Assembly (NCBI GenBank): GCA_963681505.1
Contig: OY811980.1
Span: forward strand, 8,648,955 to 8,712,954
DNA from: Eunapius fragilis
Lineage: Eukaryota > Porifera > Demospongiae > Spongillida > Spongillidae
Length of the DNA stretch: 64,000 bases
Direction of reading: 5' to 3'
The position numbers and the translations under genes are program-made. The notes under the pieces are model-generated. The model ran no database searches, was not told the DNA's origin, and saw only the letters and a program-made list of their open reading frames with translations. Below are positions 1 to 12,600 of this stretch, in pieces; positions within the stretch are counted from its first letter, which is position 1, and the number at the start of each line of letters is the position of its first letter.

Positions 1-2990
1 GGGAAATTTTTGACTATCTTAGCATCGAGGTGTTGATGAGACATGCAATATGAGCAAACCACTGCACACATGGAAGATAGCAGTAACCATTCCTCTATCT
101 GTTTTAAATGCCACCCCGAGCATACCTGCTTCGGTATGGGTTACCCAAGCGATTCAAAAGTAGGTTCCCACCCATACATTCCTATGGGAAACCACCCATA
201 CATTTCAATGGGAAATATTGACTATCTTAGCATTGAGGTGTTGATGAGGCATGCAATATGAGCAAACCACTGGACACATGGAAGATAGCAGTAACCACTC
301 CTCTATCTCTTTTTAATGCCACCCCGAGTATACCTGCTTTGGTATGGGTTTACCAAGGGATTCAAAAGTACGTTCCCACCCATACATTTCTATGGGAAAT
401 TTTTGACTATCTTAGCATCGAGATGTTGATGAGACATGCCATATGAGCAAACCACTGCACACATGGAAGATAGCAGTAACCATTCCTCTATCTGTTTTAA
501 ATGCCACCCCGATGATACCGGCTTTGGTATGGGTTTAACAAGCGATTCAAAAGTAGGTTCCCACCCATACATTTCTATGGGAAATTTTAGACTACCTTAG
601 CATCGAGGTGTTGATGAGACATGCAATATGAGCAAACCACTGCACACATGGAAGATAGCAGTAACCATTCCTCTATCTGTTTTAAATGCCACCCCGAGCA
701 TACCTGCTTCGGTATGGGTTACCCAAGCGATTCAAAAGTAGGTTCCCACATATACAATCCTATGGGAAACCACCCATACATCTCTATGGGAAATATTGAC
801 TATCTTAGCATCGAGGTGTTGATGAGGCATGCAATATGAGCAAACCACTGGACACATGGAAGATAGCAGTAACCACTCCTCTATCTCTTTTTAATGCCAC
901 CCCGAGGATACCTGCTTTGGTATGGGTTTACCGAGCGATTCAAAAGTAGGTTCCCACCCATACATTTCTATGGGAAATTTTTGACTATCTTAGCATCGAG
1001 GTGTTGATGAGACATGCAATATGAGCAAACCACTGCACACATGGAAGATAGCAGTAACCATTCCTCTATCTGTTTTAAATGCCACCCCGAGGATACCTGC
1101 TTTGGTATGGGTTTACCAAGCGATTCAAAAGTAGGTTCCCACCCATACATTTCTATAGGAAATTTTTGACTATCTTAGCATCGAGGTGTTGATGAGACAT
1201 GCAATATGAACAAACCACTGCACATATGGAAGATAGCAGTAACCACTCCTCTATCTCTTTTTAATGCCACCCCGAGGATACCTACTTTGGTATGGGTTTA
1301 CCAAGCGATTCAAAAGTAGGTTCCCACCCATACATTTCAATGGGAAATTTTTGACTATCTTAGCATCGAGGTGTTGATGAGACATGCAATATGAGCAAGC
1401 CACTGCACACATGGAAGATAGCAGTAACCATTCCTCTATCTGTTTTATATGCCACCCCGAGGATACCTGCTTTGGTATGGGTTTACCAAGCGATTCAAAA
1501 GTAGGTTCCCACCCATACATTTCTATGGGAAATTTTTGACTATCTTAGCATCGAGGTGTTGATGAGACATGCAATATGAGCAAACCACTGCACACATGGA
1601 AGATAGCAGTAACCATTCCTCAATTTGTTTTAAATGCCACACCGAGCATACCTGCTTCGGTATGGGTTACCCAAGCGATTCAAAAGTAGGTTCCCACCCA
1701 TACATTCCTATGGGAAACCACCCATACATCTCAATGGGAAATATTGACTATCTTAGCATCGAGGTGTTGATGAGGCATGCAATATGAGCAAACCACTGCA
1801 CACATGGAAGATAGCAGTAACCACTCCTCTATCTCTTTTTAATGCCACCCCGAGGATACCTGCTTTGGTATGGGTTTACCAAGCGATTCAAAAGTAGGTT
1901 CCCACCCATACATTTCTATGGGAAATTTTTGACTATCTTAGCATCGAGGTGTTGATGAGACATGCAATATGAGCAAACCACTGCACACATGGAAGATAGC
2001 AGTAACCATTCCTCTATCTGTTTTAAATGCCACCCCGAGCATACCTGCTTCGGTATGGGTTACCCAAGCGATTCAAAAGTAGGTTCCCACCCATACATTC
2101 CTATGGGAAACCACCCATACATTTCAATGGGAAATATTGACTATCTTAATATTGAGGTGTTGATGAGGCATGCAATATGAGCAAACCACTGGACACATGG
2201 AAGATAGCAGTAACCACTCCTCTATCTCTTTTTAATGCCACCCCGAGGATACCTGCTTTGGTATGGGTTTACCAAGGGATTCAAAAGTACGTTCCCACCC
2301 ATACATTTCTATGGGAAATTTTTGACTATCTTAGCATCGAGATGTTGATGAGACATGCCATATGAGCAAACCACTGCACACATGGAAGATAGCAGTAACC
2401 ATTCCTCTATCTGTTTTAAATGCCACCCCGATGATACCGGCTTTGGTATGGGTTTAACAAGCGATTCAAAAGTAGGTTCCCACCCATACATTTCTATGGG
2501 AAATTTTAGACTACCTTAGCATCGAGGTGTTGATGAGACATGCAATATGAGCAAACCACTGCACACATGGAAGATAGCAGTAACCATTCCTCTATCTGTT
2601 TTAAATGCCACCCCGAGCATACCTGCTTCGGTATGGGTTACCCAAGCGATTCAAAAGTAGGTTCCCACATATACAATCCTATGGGAAACCACCCATACAT
2701 CTCTATGGGAAATATTGACTATCTTAGCATCGAGGTGTTGATGAGGCATGCAATATGAGCAAACCACTGGACACATGGAAGATAGCAGTAACCACTCCTC
2801 TATCTATTTTTAATGCCACCCCGAGGATACCTGCTTTGGTATGGGTTTACCAAGCGATTCAAAAGTAGGTTCCCACCCATACATTTCTATGGGAAATTTT
2901 TGACAATCTTAGCATCGAGATGTTGATGAGACATGCAATATGAGCAAACCACTGCACATATGGAAGATAGCAGTAACCATTCCTCTATCT
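1..2990 (+). repeat. 1919-bp higher-order duplication in family A
   Basis: Positions 1 to about 1070 match 1920 to about 2990 at a constant offset of 1919 bp, sharing rare variants. One is the monomer with ACCAAGGGATTCAAAAGTACG followed by GAGATGTTGATG (near 350-430 and 2270-2350). Another is the monomer with GATGATACCGG and ATTTTAGACTACC (near 510-600 and 2430-2515). Differences are scattered single bases, for example ATCTCTTTTT against ATCTATTTTT. The intervening 1070-1919 monomers are of other types. Confidence 0.8.
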
Positions 2991-3034
2991 GTTTAAAAAG
3001 CCACCCCGAGGATACCTGCTTTGGTATGGGTTTA

Positions 3035-6000
3035 CCAAGCGATTCAAAAGTAGGTTCCCACCCATACATTCCTATGGGAAACCACCCATACATCTCTATG
3101 GGAAATATTGACTATCTTAGCATCGAGGTGTTGATGAGGCATGCAATATGAGCAAACCACTGCACACATGGAAGATAGCAGTAACCATTCCTCTATCTGT
3201 TATAAATGACACCCCGAGGATACCTGCTTTGGTATGGGTTTACCAAGCGATTCAAAAGTAGGTTCCCACCCATACATTCCTATGTGAAACCATCCATACA
3301 TCTCTATGGGATATATTGACTATCTTACCATCGAGGTGTTGATGAGACATGCAATATGAGCAAATCACTGCACACATGGAAGATAGCAGTAACCACTCCT
3401 CTATCTCTTTTTAATGCCACCCCGAGGATACCTGCTTTGGTATGGGTTTACCGAGCGATTCAAAAGTAGGTTCCCACCCATACATTTCTATGGGAAATTT
3501 TTGACTATCTTAGCATCGAGGTGTTGATGAGACATGCAATATGAGCAAACCACTGCACACATGGAAGATAGCAGTAACCATTCCTCTATCTGTTTTAAAT
3601 GCCACCCCGAGGATACCTGCTTTGGTATGGGTTTACCAAGCGATTCAAAAGTTGGTTCCCACCCATACATTTCTATAGGAAATTTTTGACTATCTTAGCA
3701 TCGAGGTGTTGATGAGACATGCAATATAAGCAAACCACTGCACACATGGAAGATAGCAATAACCATTCCTCTATCTGTTTTAAATGCCACCCCGAGCATA
3801 CCTGCTTCGGTATGGGTTACCCAAGCGATTCAAAAGTAGGTTCCAACCCATACATTCCTATGGGAAACCACACATACATCTCTATGGGAAATATTGACTA
3901 TCTTAGCATCGAGGTGTTGATGAGGCATGCAATTTGAGCAAACCACTGCACACATGGAAGATAGCAGTAACCATTCCTCTATCTGTTTTAAATGCCACCC
4001 CGAGGATACCTGCTTTGGTATGGGTTTACCAAGCGATTCAAAAGTAGGTTCCCACCCATACATTTCTATAGGAAATTTTTGACTATCTTAGCATCGAGGT
4101 GTTGATGAGACATGCAATATGAACAAACCACTGCACATATGGAAGATAGCAGTAACCATTCCTCTATCTGTTTTAAATGCCACCCCGAGGATACCTGCTT
4201 TGGTATGGGTTTACCAAGCGATTCAAAAGTAGGTTCCCACCCATACATTTCTATAGGAAATTTTTGACTATCTTAGCATCGAGGTGTTGATGAGACATGC
4301 AATATAAGCAAACCACTGCACACATGGAAGATAGCAATAACCATTCCTCTATCTGTTTTAAATGCCACCCCGAGCATACCTGCTTCGGTATGGGTTACCC
4401 AAGCGATTCAAAAGTAGGTTCCAACCCATACATTCCTATGGGAAACCACACATACATCTCTATGGGAAATATTGACTATCTTAGCATCGAGGTGTTGATG
4501 AGGCATGCAATATGAGCAAACCACTGCACACATGGAAGATAGCAGTAACCATTCCTCTATCTGTTTTAAATGCCACCCCGAGGATACCTGCTTTGGTATG
4601 GGTTTACCAAGCGATTCAAAAGTAGGTTCCCACCCATACATTTCTATGGGAAATTTTTGACTATCTTAGCATCGAGGTGTTGATGAGACATGCAATATGA
4701 GCAAACCACTGCACACATGGAAGATAGCAGTAACCATTCCTCTATCTGTTTTAAATGCCACCCCGAGCATACCTGCTTCGGTATGGGTTACCCAAGCGAT
4801 TCAAAAGTAGGTTCCCACCCATACATTCCTATGGGAAACCACCCATACATCTCTATGGGAAATATTGACTATCTTAGCATCGAGGTGTTGATGAGGCATG
4901 CAATATGAGCAAACCACTGCACACATGGAAGATAGCAGTAACCACTCCTCTATCTCTTTTTAATGCCACCCCGAGGATACCTGCTTTGGTATGGGTTTAC
5001 CAAGCGATTCAAAAGTAGGTTCCCACCCATACATTTCTATGGGAAATTTTTGACTATCTTAGCATCGAGGTGTTGATGAGACATGCAATATGAGCAAACC
5101 ACTGCACATATGGAAGATAGCAGTAACCATTCCTCTATCTGTTTTAAATGCCACCCCGAGGATACCTGCTTTGGTATGGGTTTACCAAGCGATTCAAAAG
5201 TAGGTTCCCACCCATACATTTCTATAGGAAATTTTTGACTATCTTAGCATCGAGGTGTTGATGAGACATGCAATATAAGCAAACCACTGCACACATGGAA
5301 GATAGCAATAACCATTCCTCTATCTGTTTTAAATGCCACCCCGAGCATACCTGCTTCGGTATGGGTTACCCAAGCGATTCAAAAGTAGGTTCCAACCCAT
5401 ACATTCCTATGGGAAACCACACATACATCTCTATGGGAAATATTGACTATCTTAGCATCGAGGTGTTGATGAGGCATGCAATATGAGCAAACCACTGCAC
5501 ACATGGAAGATAGCAGTAACCATTCCTCTATCTGTTTTAAATGCCACCCCGAGGATACCTGCTTTGGTATGGGTTTACCAAGCGATTCAAAAGTAGGTTC
5601 CCACCCATACATTTCTATGGGAAATTTTTGACTATCTTAGCATCGAGGTGTTGATGAGACATGCAATATGAGCAAACCACTGCACACATGGAAGATAGCA
5701 GTAACCATTCCTCTATCTGTTATAAATGCCACCCCGAGCATACCTACTTCGGTATGGGTTACCCAAGCGATTCAAAAGTAGGTTCCCACCCATACATTCC
5801 TATGGGAAACCACCCATACATCTCTATGGGAAATATTGACTATCTTAGCATCGAGGTGTTGATGAGGCATGCAATATGAGCAAACCACTGCACACATGGA
5901 AGATAGCAGTAACCATTCCTCTATCTGTTATAAATGACACCCCGAGGATACCTGCTTTGGTATGGGTTTACCAAGCGATTCAAAAGTAGGTTCCCACCCA

Positions 6001-8640
6001 TACATTCCTATGTGAAACCATCCATACATCTCTATGGGATATATTGACTATCTTACCATCGAGGTGTTGATGAGACATGCAATATGAGCAAACCACTGCA
6101 CACATGGAAGATAGCAGTAACCACTCCTCTATCTCTTTTTAATGCCACCCCGAGGATACCTGCTTTGGTATGGGTTTACCGAGCGATTCAAAAGTAGGTT
6201 CCCACCCATACATTTCTATGGGAAATTTTTGACTATCTTAGCATCGAGGTGTTGATGAGACATGCAATATGAGCAAACCACTGCACACATGGAAGATAGC
6301 AGTAACCATTCCTCTATCTGTTTTAAATGCCACCCCGAGGATACCTGCTTTGGTATGGGTTTACCAAGCGATTCAAAAGTTGGTTCCCACCCATACATTT
6401 CTATAGGAAATTTTTGACTATCTTAGCATCGAGGTGTTGATGAGACATGCAATATAAGCAAACCACTGCACACATGGAAGATAGCAATAACCATTCCTCT
6501 ATCTGTTTTAAATGCCACCCCGAGCATACCTGCTTCGGTATGGGTTACCCAAGCGATTCAAAAGTAGGTTCCAACCCATACATTCCTATGGGAAACCACA
6601 CATACATCTCTATGGGAAATATTGACTATCTTAGCATCGAGGTGTTGATGAGGCATGCAATATGAGCAAACCACTGCACACATGGAAGATAGCAGTAACC
6701 ATTCCTCTATCTGTTTTAAATGCCACCCCGAGGATACCTGCTTTGGTATGGGTTTACCAAGCGATTCAAAAGTAGGTTCCCACCCATACATTTCTATAGG
6801 AAATTTTTGACTATCTTAGCATCGAGGTGTTGATGAGACATGCAATATGAACAAACCACTGCACATATGGAAGATAGCAGTAACCATTCCTCTATCTGTT
6901 TTAAATGCCACCCCGAGGATACCTGCTTTGGTATGGGTTTACCAAGCGATTCAAAAGTAGGTTCCCACCCATACATTTCTATAGGAAATTTTTGACTATC
7001 TTAGCATCGAGGTGTTGATGAGACATGCAATATAAGCAAACCACTGCACACATGGAAGATAGCAATAACCATTCCTCTATCTGTTTTAAATGCCACCCCG
7101 AGCATACCTGCTTCGGTATGGGTTACCCAAGCGATTCAAAAGTAGGTTCCAACCCATACATTCCTATGGGAAACCACACATACATCTCTATGGGAAATAT
7201 TGACTATCTTAGCATCGAGGTGTTGATGAGGCATGCAATATGAGCAAACCACTGCACACATGGAAGATAGCAGTAACCATTCCTCTATCTGTTTTAAATG
7301 CCACCCCGAGGATACCTGCTTTGGTATGGGTTTACCAAGCGATTCAAAAGTAGGTTCCCACCCATACATTTCTATGGGAAATTTTTGACTATCTTAGCAT
7401 CGAGGTGTTGATGAGACATGCAATATGAGCAAACCACTGCACACATGGAAGATAGCAGTAACCATTCCTCTATCTGTTTTAAATGCCACCCCGAGCATAC
7501 CTGCTTCGGTATGGGTTACCCAAGCGATTCAAAAGTAGGTTCCCACCCATACATTCCTATGGGAAACCACCCATACATCTCTATGGGAAATATTGACTAT
7601 CTTAGCATCGAGGTGTTGATGAGGCATGCAATATGAGCAAACCACTGCACACATGGAAGATAGCAGTAACCACTCCTCTATCTCTTTTTAATGCCACCCC
7701 GAGGATACCTGCTTTGGTATGGGTTTACCAAGCGATTCAAAAGTAGGTTCCCACCCATACATTTCTATGGGAAATTTTTGACTATCTTAGCATCGAGGTG
7801 TTGATGAGACATGCAATATGAACAAACCACTGCACATATGGAAGATAGCAGTAACCATTCCTCTATCTGTTTTAAATGCCACCCCGAGGATACCTGCTTT
7901 GGTATGGGTTTACCAAGCGATTCAAAAGTAGGTTCCCACCCATACATTTCTATAGGAAATTTTTGACTATCTTAGCATCGAGGTGTTGATGAGACATGCA
8001 ATATAAGCAAACCACTGCACACATGGAAGATAGCAATAACCATTCCTCTATCTGTTTTAAATGCCACCCCGAGCATACCTGCTTCGGTATGGGTTACCCA
8101 AGCGATTCAAAAGTAGGTTCCAACCCATACATTCCTATGGGAAACCACACATACATCTCTATGGGAAATATTGACTATCTTAGCATCGAGGTGTTGATGA
8201 GGCATGCAATATGAGCAAACCACTGCACACATGGAAGATAGCAGTAACCATTCCTCTATCTGTTTTAAATGCCACCCCGAGGATACCTGCTTTGGTATGG
8301 GTTTACCAAGCGATTCAAAAGTAGGTTCCCACCCATACATTTCTATGGGAAATTTTTGACTATCTTAGCATCGAGGTGTTGATGAGACATGCAATATGAG
8401 CAAACCACTGCACACATGGAAGATAGCAGTAACCATTCCTCTATCTGTTATAAATGCCACCCCGAGCATACCTACTTCGGTATGGGTTACCCAAGCGATT
8501 CAAAAGTAGGTTCCCACCCATACATTCCTATGGGAAACCACCCATACATCTCTATGGGAAATATTGACTATCTTAGCATCGAGGTGTTGATGAGGCATGC
8601 AATATGAGCAAACCACTGCACACATGGAAGATAGCAGTAA
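3035..8640 (+). repeat. 2728-bp higher-order repeat of family A, two copies
   Basis: Copy 1 is about 3035-5762. Copy 2 is about 5763-8490, with the match running on to about 8640. Corresponding landmarks lie 2728 bp apart: 3488/6216, 3719/6447, 4297/7025, 4690/7418, 5268/7996 and 5661/8389. A distinctive monomer with TATGTGAAACCATCC and GGGATATATTGAC appears at about 3290 and 6010. The unit length fits six long and eight short monomers. Within each copy there is a further 971-bp sub-duplication (4297 to 5268). The copies differ at very few positions, such as AATTTGAGC at 3931 against AATATGAGC at 6659, so amplification was recent. Confidence 0.85.
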
Positions 8641-9689
8641 CCACTCCTCTATCTCTTTTTAATGCCACCCCGAGGATACCTGCTTTGGTATGGGTTTACC
8701 AAGCGATTCAAAAGTAGGTTCCCACCCATACATTTCTATAGGAAATTTTTGACTATCTTAGCATCGAGGTGTTGATGAGACATGCAATATAAGCAAACCA
8801 CTGCACACATGGAAGATAGCAGTAACCATTCCTCTATCTGTTTTAAATGCCACCCCGAGCATACCTGCTTCGGTATGGGTTACCCAAGCGATTCAAAAGT
8901 AGGTTCCCACCCATACATTCCTATGGGAAACCACCCATACATCTCTATGGGAAATATTGACTATCTTAGCATCGAGGTGTTGATTAGACATGCAATATAA
9001 GCAAACCACTGCACACATGGAAGATAGCAGTAACCATTCCTCTATCTGTTTTAAATGCCACCCCGAGCATACCAGCTTTGGTATGGGTTTACCAAGCGAT
9101 TCAAATGTAGGTTCCCACCCATACATTTCTATGGGAAATTTTTGACTATGCCAATTGGGCCAATTGGTTCCAATTGCCCATTTGGTGCGGTATGTCCCAA
9201 TGAATTGATGCCAATTGGGCCAATTGGTTCCATTGGCCCAATTGGCGCAATATGTTCTGAAGATATGATCCCAATTGGGCCATTTGGTTCCACCGGCCCA
9301 ATTGGCGCTATATGTACTATTTATGACAATTGGGCCAATTGGTACCACCGGCCCAATTGTTGCGGTATGTCCCAATGAATTGATGCCAATTGGGCCATTT
9401 GGTTCCACCGGCCCATTTGGCGCGATATGTACTATTTATGCCAATTGGGCCAATTGGTTCCGCGGGCCCAATTGATGTGATATGTCCCAATGAATTGATG
9501 CCAATTGGGGCAAATGGTTCCATCGGCCCAATTGGCGCGATATGTTCTAATGAAATGATGCCAATTGGGCCACTTGGTTCCATTGGCCCATTGGCGCGTT
9601 ATGTACAATTTGTGCCAATTGGGCCAATTGGTTCCACCGGCCCAATTGGTGCGGTATGTCCCAATGAATTGATGCCAATTGGGCCAATT

Positions 9690-12600
9690 GGTTCCATTGG
9701 CCCAATTGGCGCGATATGTACTATTTATGCCAATTGGGCCAATTGGTTCCACCGGCCCAATTGGTGCGATATGTCCCAATGAATTGATGCCAATTGGGCC
9801 AATTGGTTCCATCGGCCCAATTGGCGCGATATATACAATTTTTGCCAATTGGGCCAATTGGTTCCACCGGCCCAATTGTTGCTTTGTGTCCCTATGAATT
9901 GATGCCAATCGGGCCAATTGGTTCCATCGGCCCAATTGGCGCGATATGTCCTAACGAAATGATGCCAAATGGGCCAATTGGTTCCACCGGCCCAATTGGC
10001 GCGATATGAACTATTCATGCCAATTTGGCCAATTGGTTCCACGGGCCCAATTGGTGCGATATGTCCCAATGAATTGAGGCGAATTGGGCCGATTGGTTCC
10101 ATCGGCCCAATTGGCGCGATATGTACAATTTATGCCAATTGGACCAATTGGTTCCACCGGCCCAATTGGCGCGGTATGTCCCAATGAATTGATGCCAATT
10201 GGGCCAATTGGTTCCATCGGCCCAATTGGCGCGATATGTACTATTTATGCCAATTGGGCCAATTGGTTCCACGGGCCCAATTGGTGCGATATGTCCCAAT
10301 GAATTGATGCCAATTGGGTAAATTGGTTCCATCCGCCCAATTGGCGCGATAAGTACAATTTATGCCAATTGGGCCAATTGGTACCACCGGCCCAATTGTT
10401 GCGGTATGTCCCAATGAATTGATGCCAATTGGGCCAATTGGTTCCATCGGCCCAATTGGCGCGATATGTCCTGATGAAATGATGCCAATTGGGCCAATTG
10501 GTTCCACCGGCCCAATTGGCGCGATATGTACTATTTATGCCAATTGGGCCAATTGGTACCACCGGCCCAATTGTTGCGGTATGTCCCAATGAATTGATGC
10601 CAATTGGGCCAATTGGTTCCACCGGCCCATTTGGCGCGATATGTACTATTTATGCCAATTGGGCCAATTGGTTCCGCGGGCCCAATTGATGTGATATGTC
10701 CCAATGAATTGATGCCAATTGGGGCAAATGGTTCCATCGGCCCAATTGGCGCGATATGTTCTAATGAAATGATGCCAATTGGGCCACTTGGTTCCATTGG
10801 CCCATTGGCGCGTTATGTACAATTTGTGCCAATTGGGCCAATTGGTTCCACCGGCCCAATTGGTGCGGTATGTCCCAATGAATTGATGCCAATTGGGCCA
10901 ATTGGTTCCATTGGCCCAATTTGTGCGATATGAACTATTTATGCCAATTGGGCGAATTGGTTCAACAGGCCCAATTGGTGCGGTATGTCCCAATGAATAG
11001 ATGCCAATTGGGCCAATTGGTTCCATCGGCCCAATTGGCGGGATATGTTCTAATGAAACGATGCCATTTGGGCCAATTGGTTCCGCCGGCCCAATTGGCG
11101 CGATATGTACTGTTTATGCCAATTGGGCCAATTGGTTCCATGGGCCCAATTGGTGCGAAATGTCCCAATGAATTGACGCCAATTGGGCCAATTGGTACCA
11201 CCGGCCCAATTGTTGCGGTATGTCCCAATGAATTGATGCCAATTGAGCCAATTGGTTCCATCGGCCCAATTGGCGCTATATGTTCTAATGAAATGATGCC
11301 AATTGGGCCAATTGGTTCCACCGGCCCATTTGGCGCGATTTGTACTATTTATGCCAATTGGGCCAATTGGTTCCACGGGCCCAATTTTGGTGTGATATGT
11401 CCCAATGAATTGATGCCAATTGGGGCAATTGGTTCCATCGGCCCAATTGGCGCGATATGTTCTAATGAAATGATAACAATTGGGCCAATTGGTTCCGCCG
11501 GCCCAATTGGCGCGATATGTGCTATTTATGCCAATTGGGCCAATTGGTTCCACGGGCCCAATTGGTGCGATATGTCCCAATAGATTGATGCCAATTGGGC
11601 CACTTGGTTCCATTGGCCCAATTGGCGCGATATGTACAATTTGTGCCAATTGGGCCAATTGGTTCCACCGGCCCAATTGGTGCGGTATGTCCCAATGAAT
11701 TGATGCCAATTGGGCCAATTGGTTCCATTGGCCCAATTGGTGCGATATGAACTATTTATGCCAATTGGGCTAATTGGTTCAACAGGCCCAATTGGTGCGG
11801 TATGTCCCAATGAATAGATGCCAATTGGGCCAATAGGTTCCATCGGCCCAATTGGCGGGATATGTTCTAATGAAACGATGCCATTTGGGCCAATTGGTTC
11901 CGCCGGCCCAATTGGCGCGATATGTACTGTTTATGCCAATTGGGCCAATTGGTTCCACGGGCCCAATTGGTGCGATATGTCCCAATGGATTGATGCCAAT
12001 TGGGCCTCTTGGTTCCATCGGCCCAATTGGCGCGATAAGTACAATTTATGCCAATCGGGCCAATTGGTACCACCGGCCCAATTGTTGCGGTATGTCCCAA
12101 TGAATTGATGCCAATTGTGCCAATTGCATGGTTCCATCGGCCCAATTGGCGCGATATGTTCTAATGAAATGATACCAATTGGGCCAATTGGTTCCGCCGG
12201 CCCAATTGGCGCGATATGTACAATTTATGCCAATTGGGCCAATTGGTTCCACGGGCCCAATTGGTGCGATATGTCCCAATGGATTGATGCCAATTGGGCC
12301 ACTTGGTTCCATCGGCCCAATTGGCGCGATATGTACAATTTATGCCAATTGGGCCAATTGGTTCCACCGGCCCAATTGGTGCGGTATGCCCCAATGAATT
12401 GATGCCAATTGGGCCAATTGGTTCCACCGGCCCAATTGGCGCGACATGTACTATTTATGCCAATTGGGCCAATTCGTTCCACGGGCGCGATTGGTGAGAT
12501 ATGTCCCATTGAATTGATGCCATTTGGGCCAATTGGTTCCATTGGCCATATTGGTGCGATATGAACTATTTATGCCAATTGGGCCAATTGGTTCCACCGA

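Larger units (their letters stand above)
1..9147 (+). repeat. Satellite family A, 184/209-bp tandem array
   Basis: The array runs in from the left edge. Monomers begin at GGGAAAT(A/T)TT and start at 1, 210, 394, 579, 788 and 972, giving lengths of 209, 184, 185, 209 and 184 bp. The long form differs by an internal duplication of about 24 bp that doubles the 'CCACCCATACAT..CTATGGGAAA' segment. Long and short forms mostly alternate as a 393-bp dimer, or occur as a 578-bp trimer (long-short-short). Diagnostic variants are linked: the monomer after a long one starts GGGAAATATTGAC and carries GAGGCATGC, while the others carry GAGACATGC. Monomer size is close to a nucleosome repeat, which is common for centromeric or pericentromeric satellites, but no CENP-B box was seen. 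No gene lies in this stretch. Confidence 0.95.

Noticed and set aside
10921-11736. 220- and 228-codon frames 'MPIGPIGSTGPIG' on both strands in family B
   Set aside because: The repeat is self-complementary and stop-poor; both strands give the same kind of peptide. It resembles collagen-like Gly-Pro sequence only superficially.
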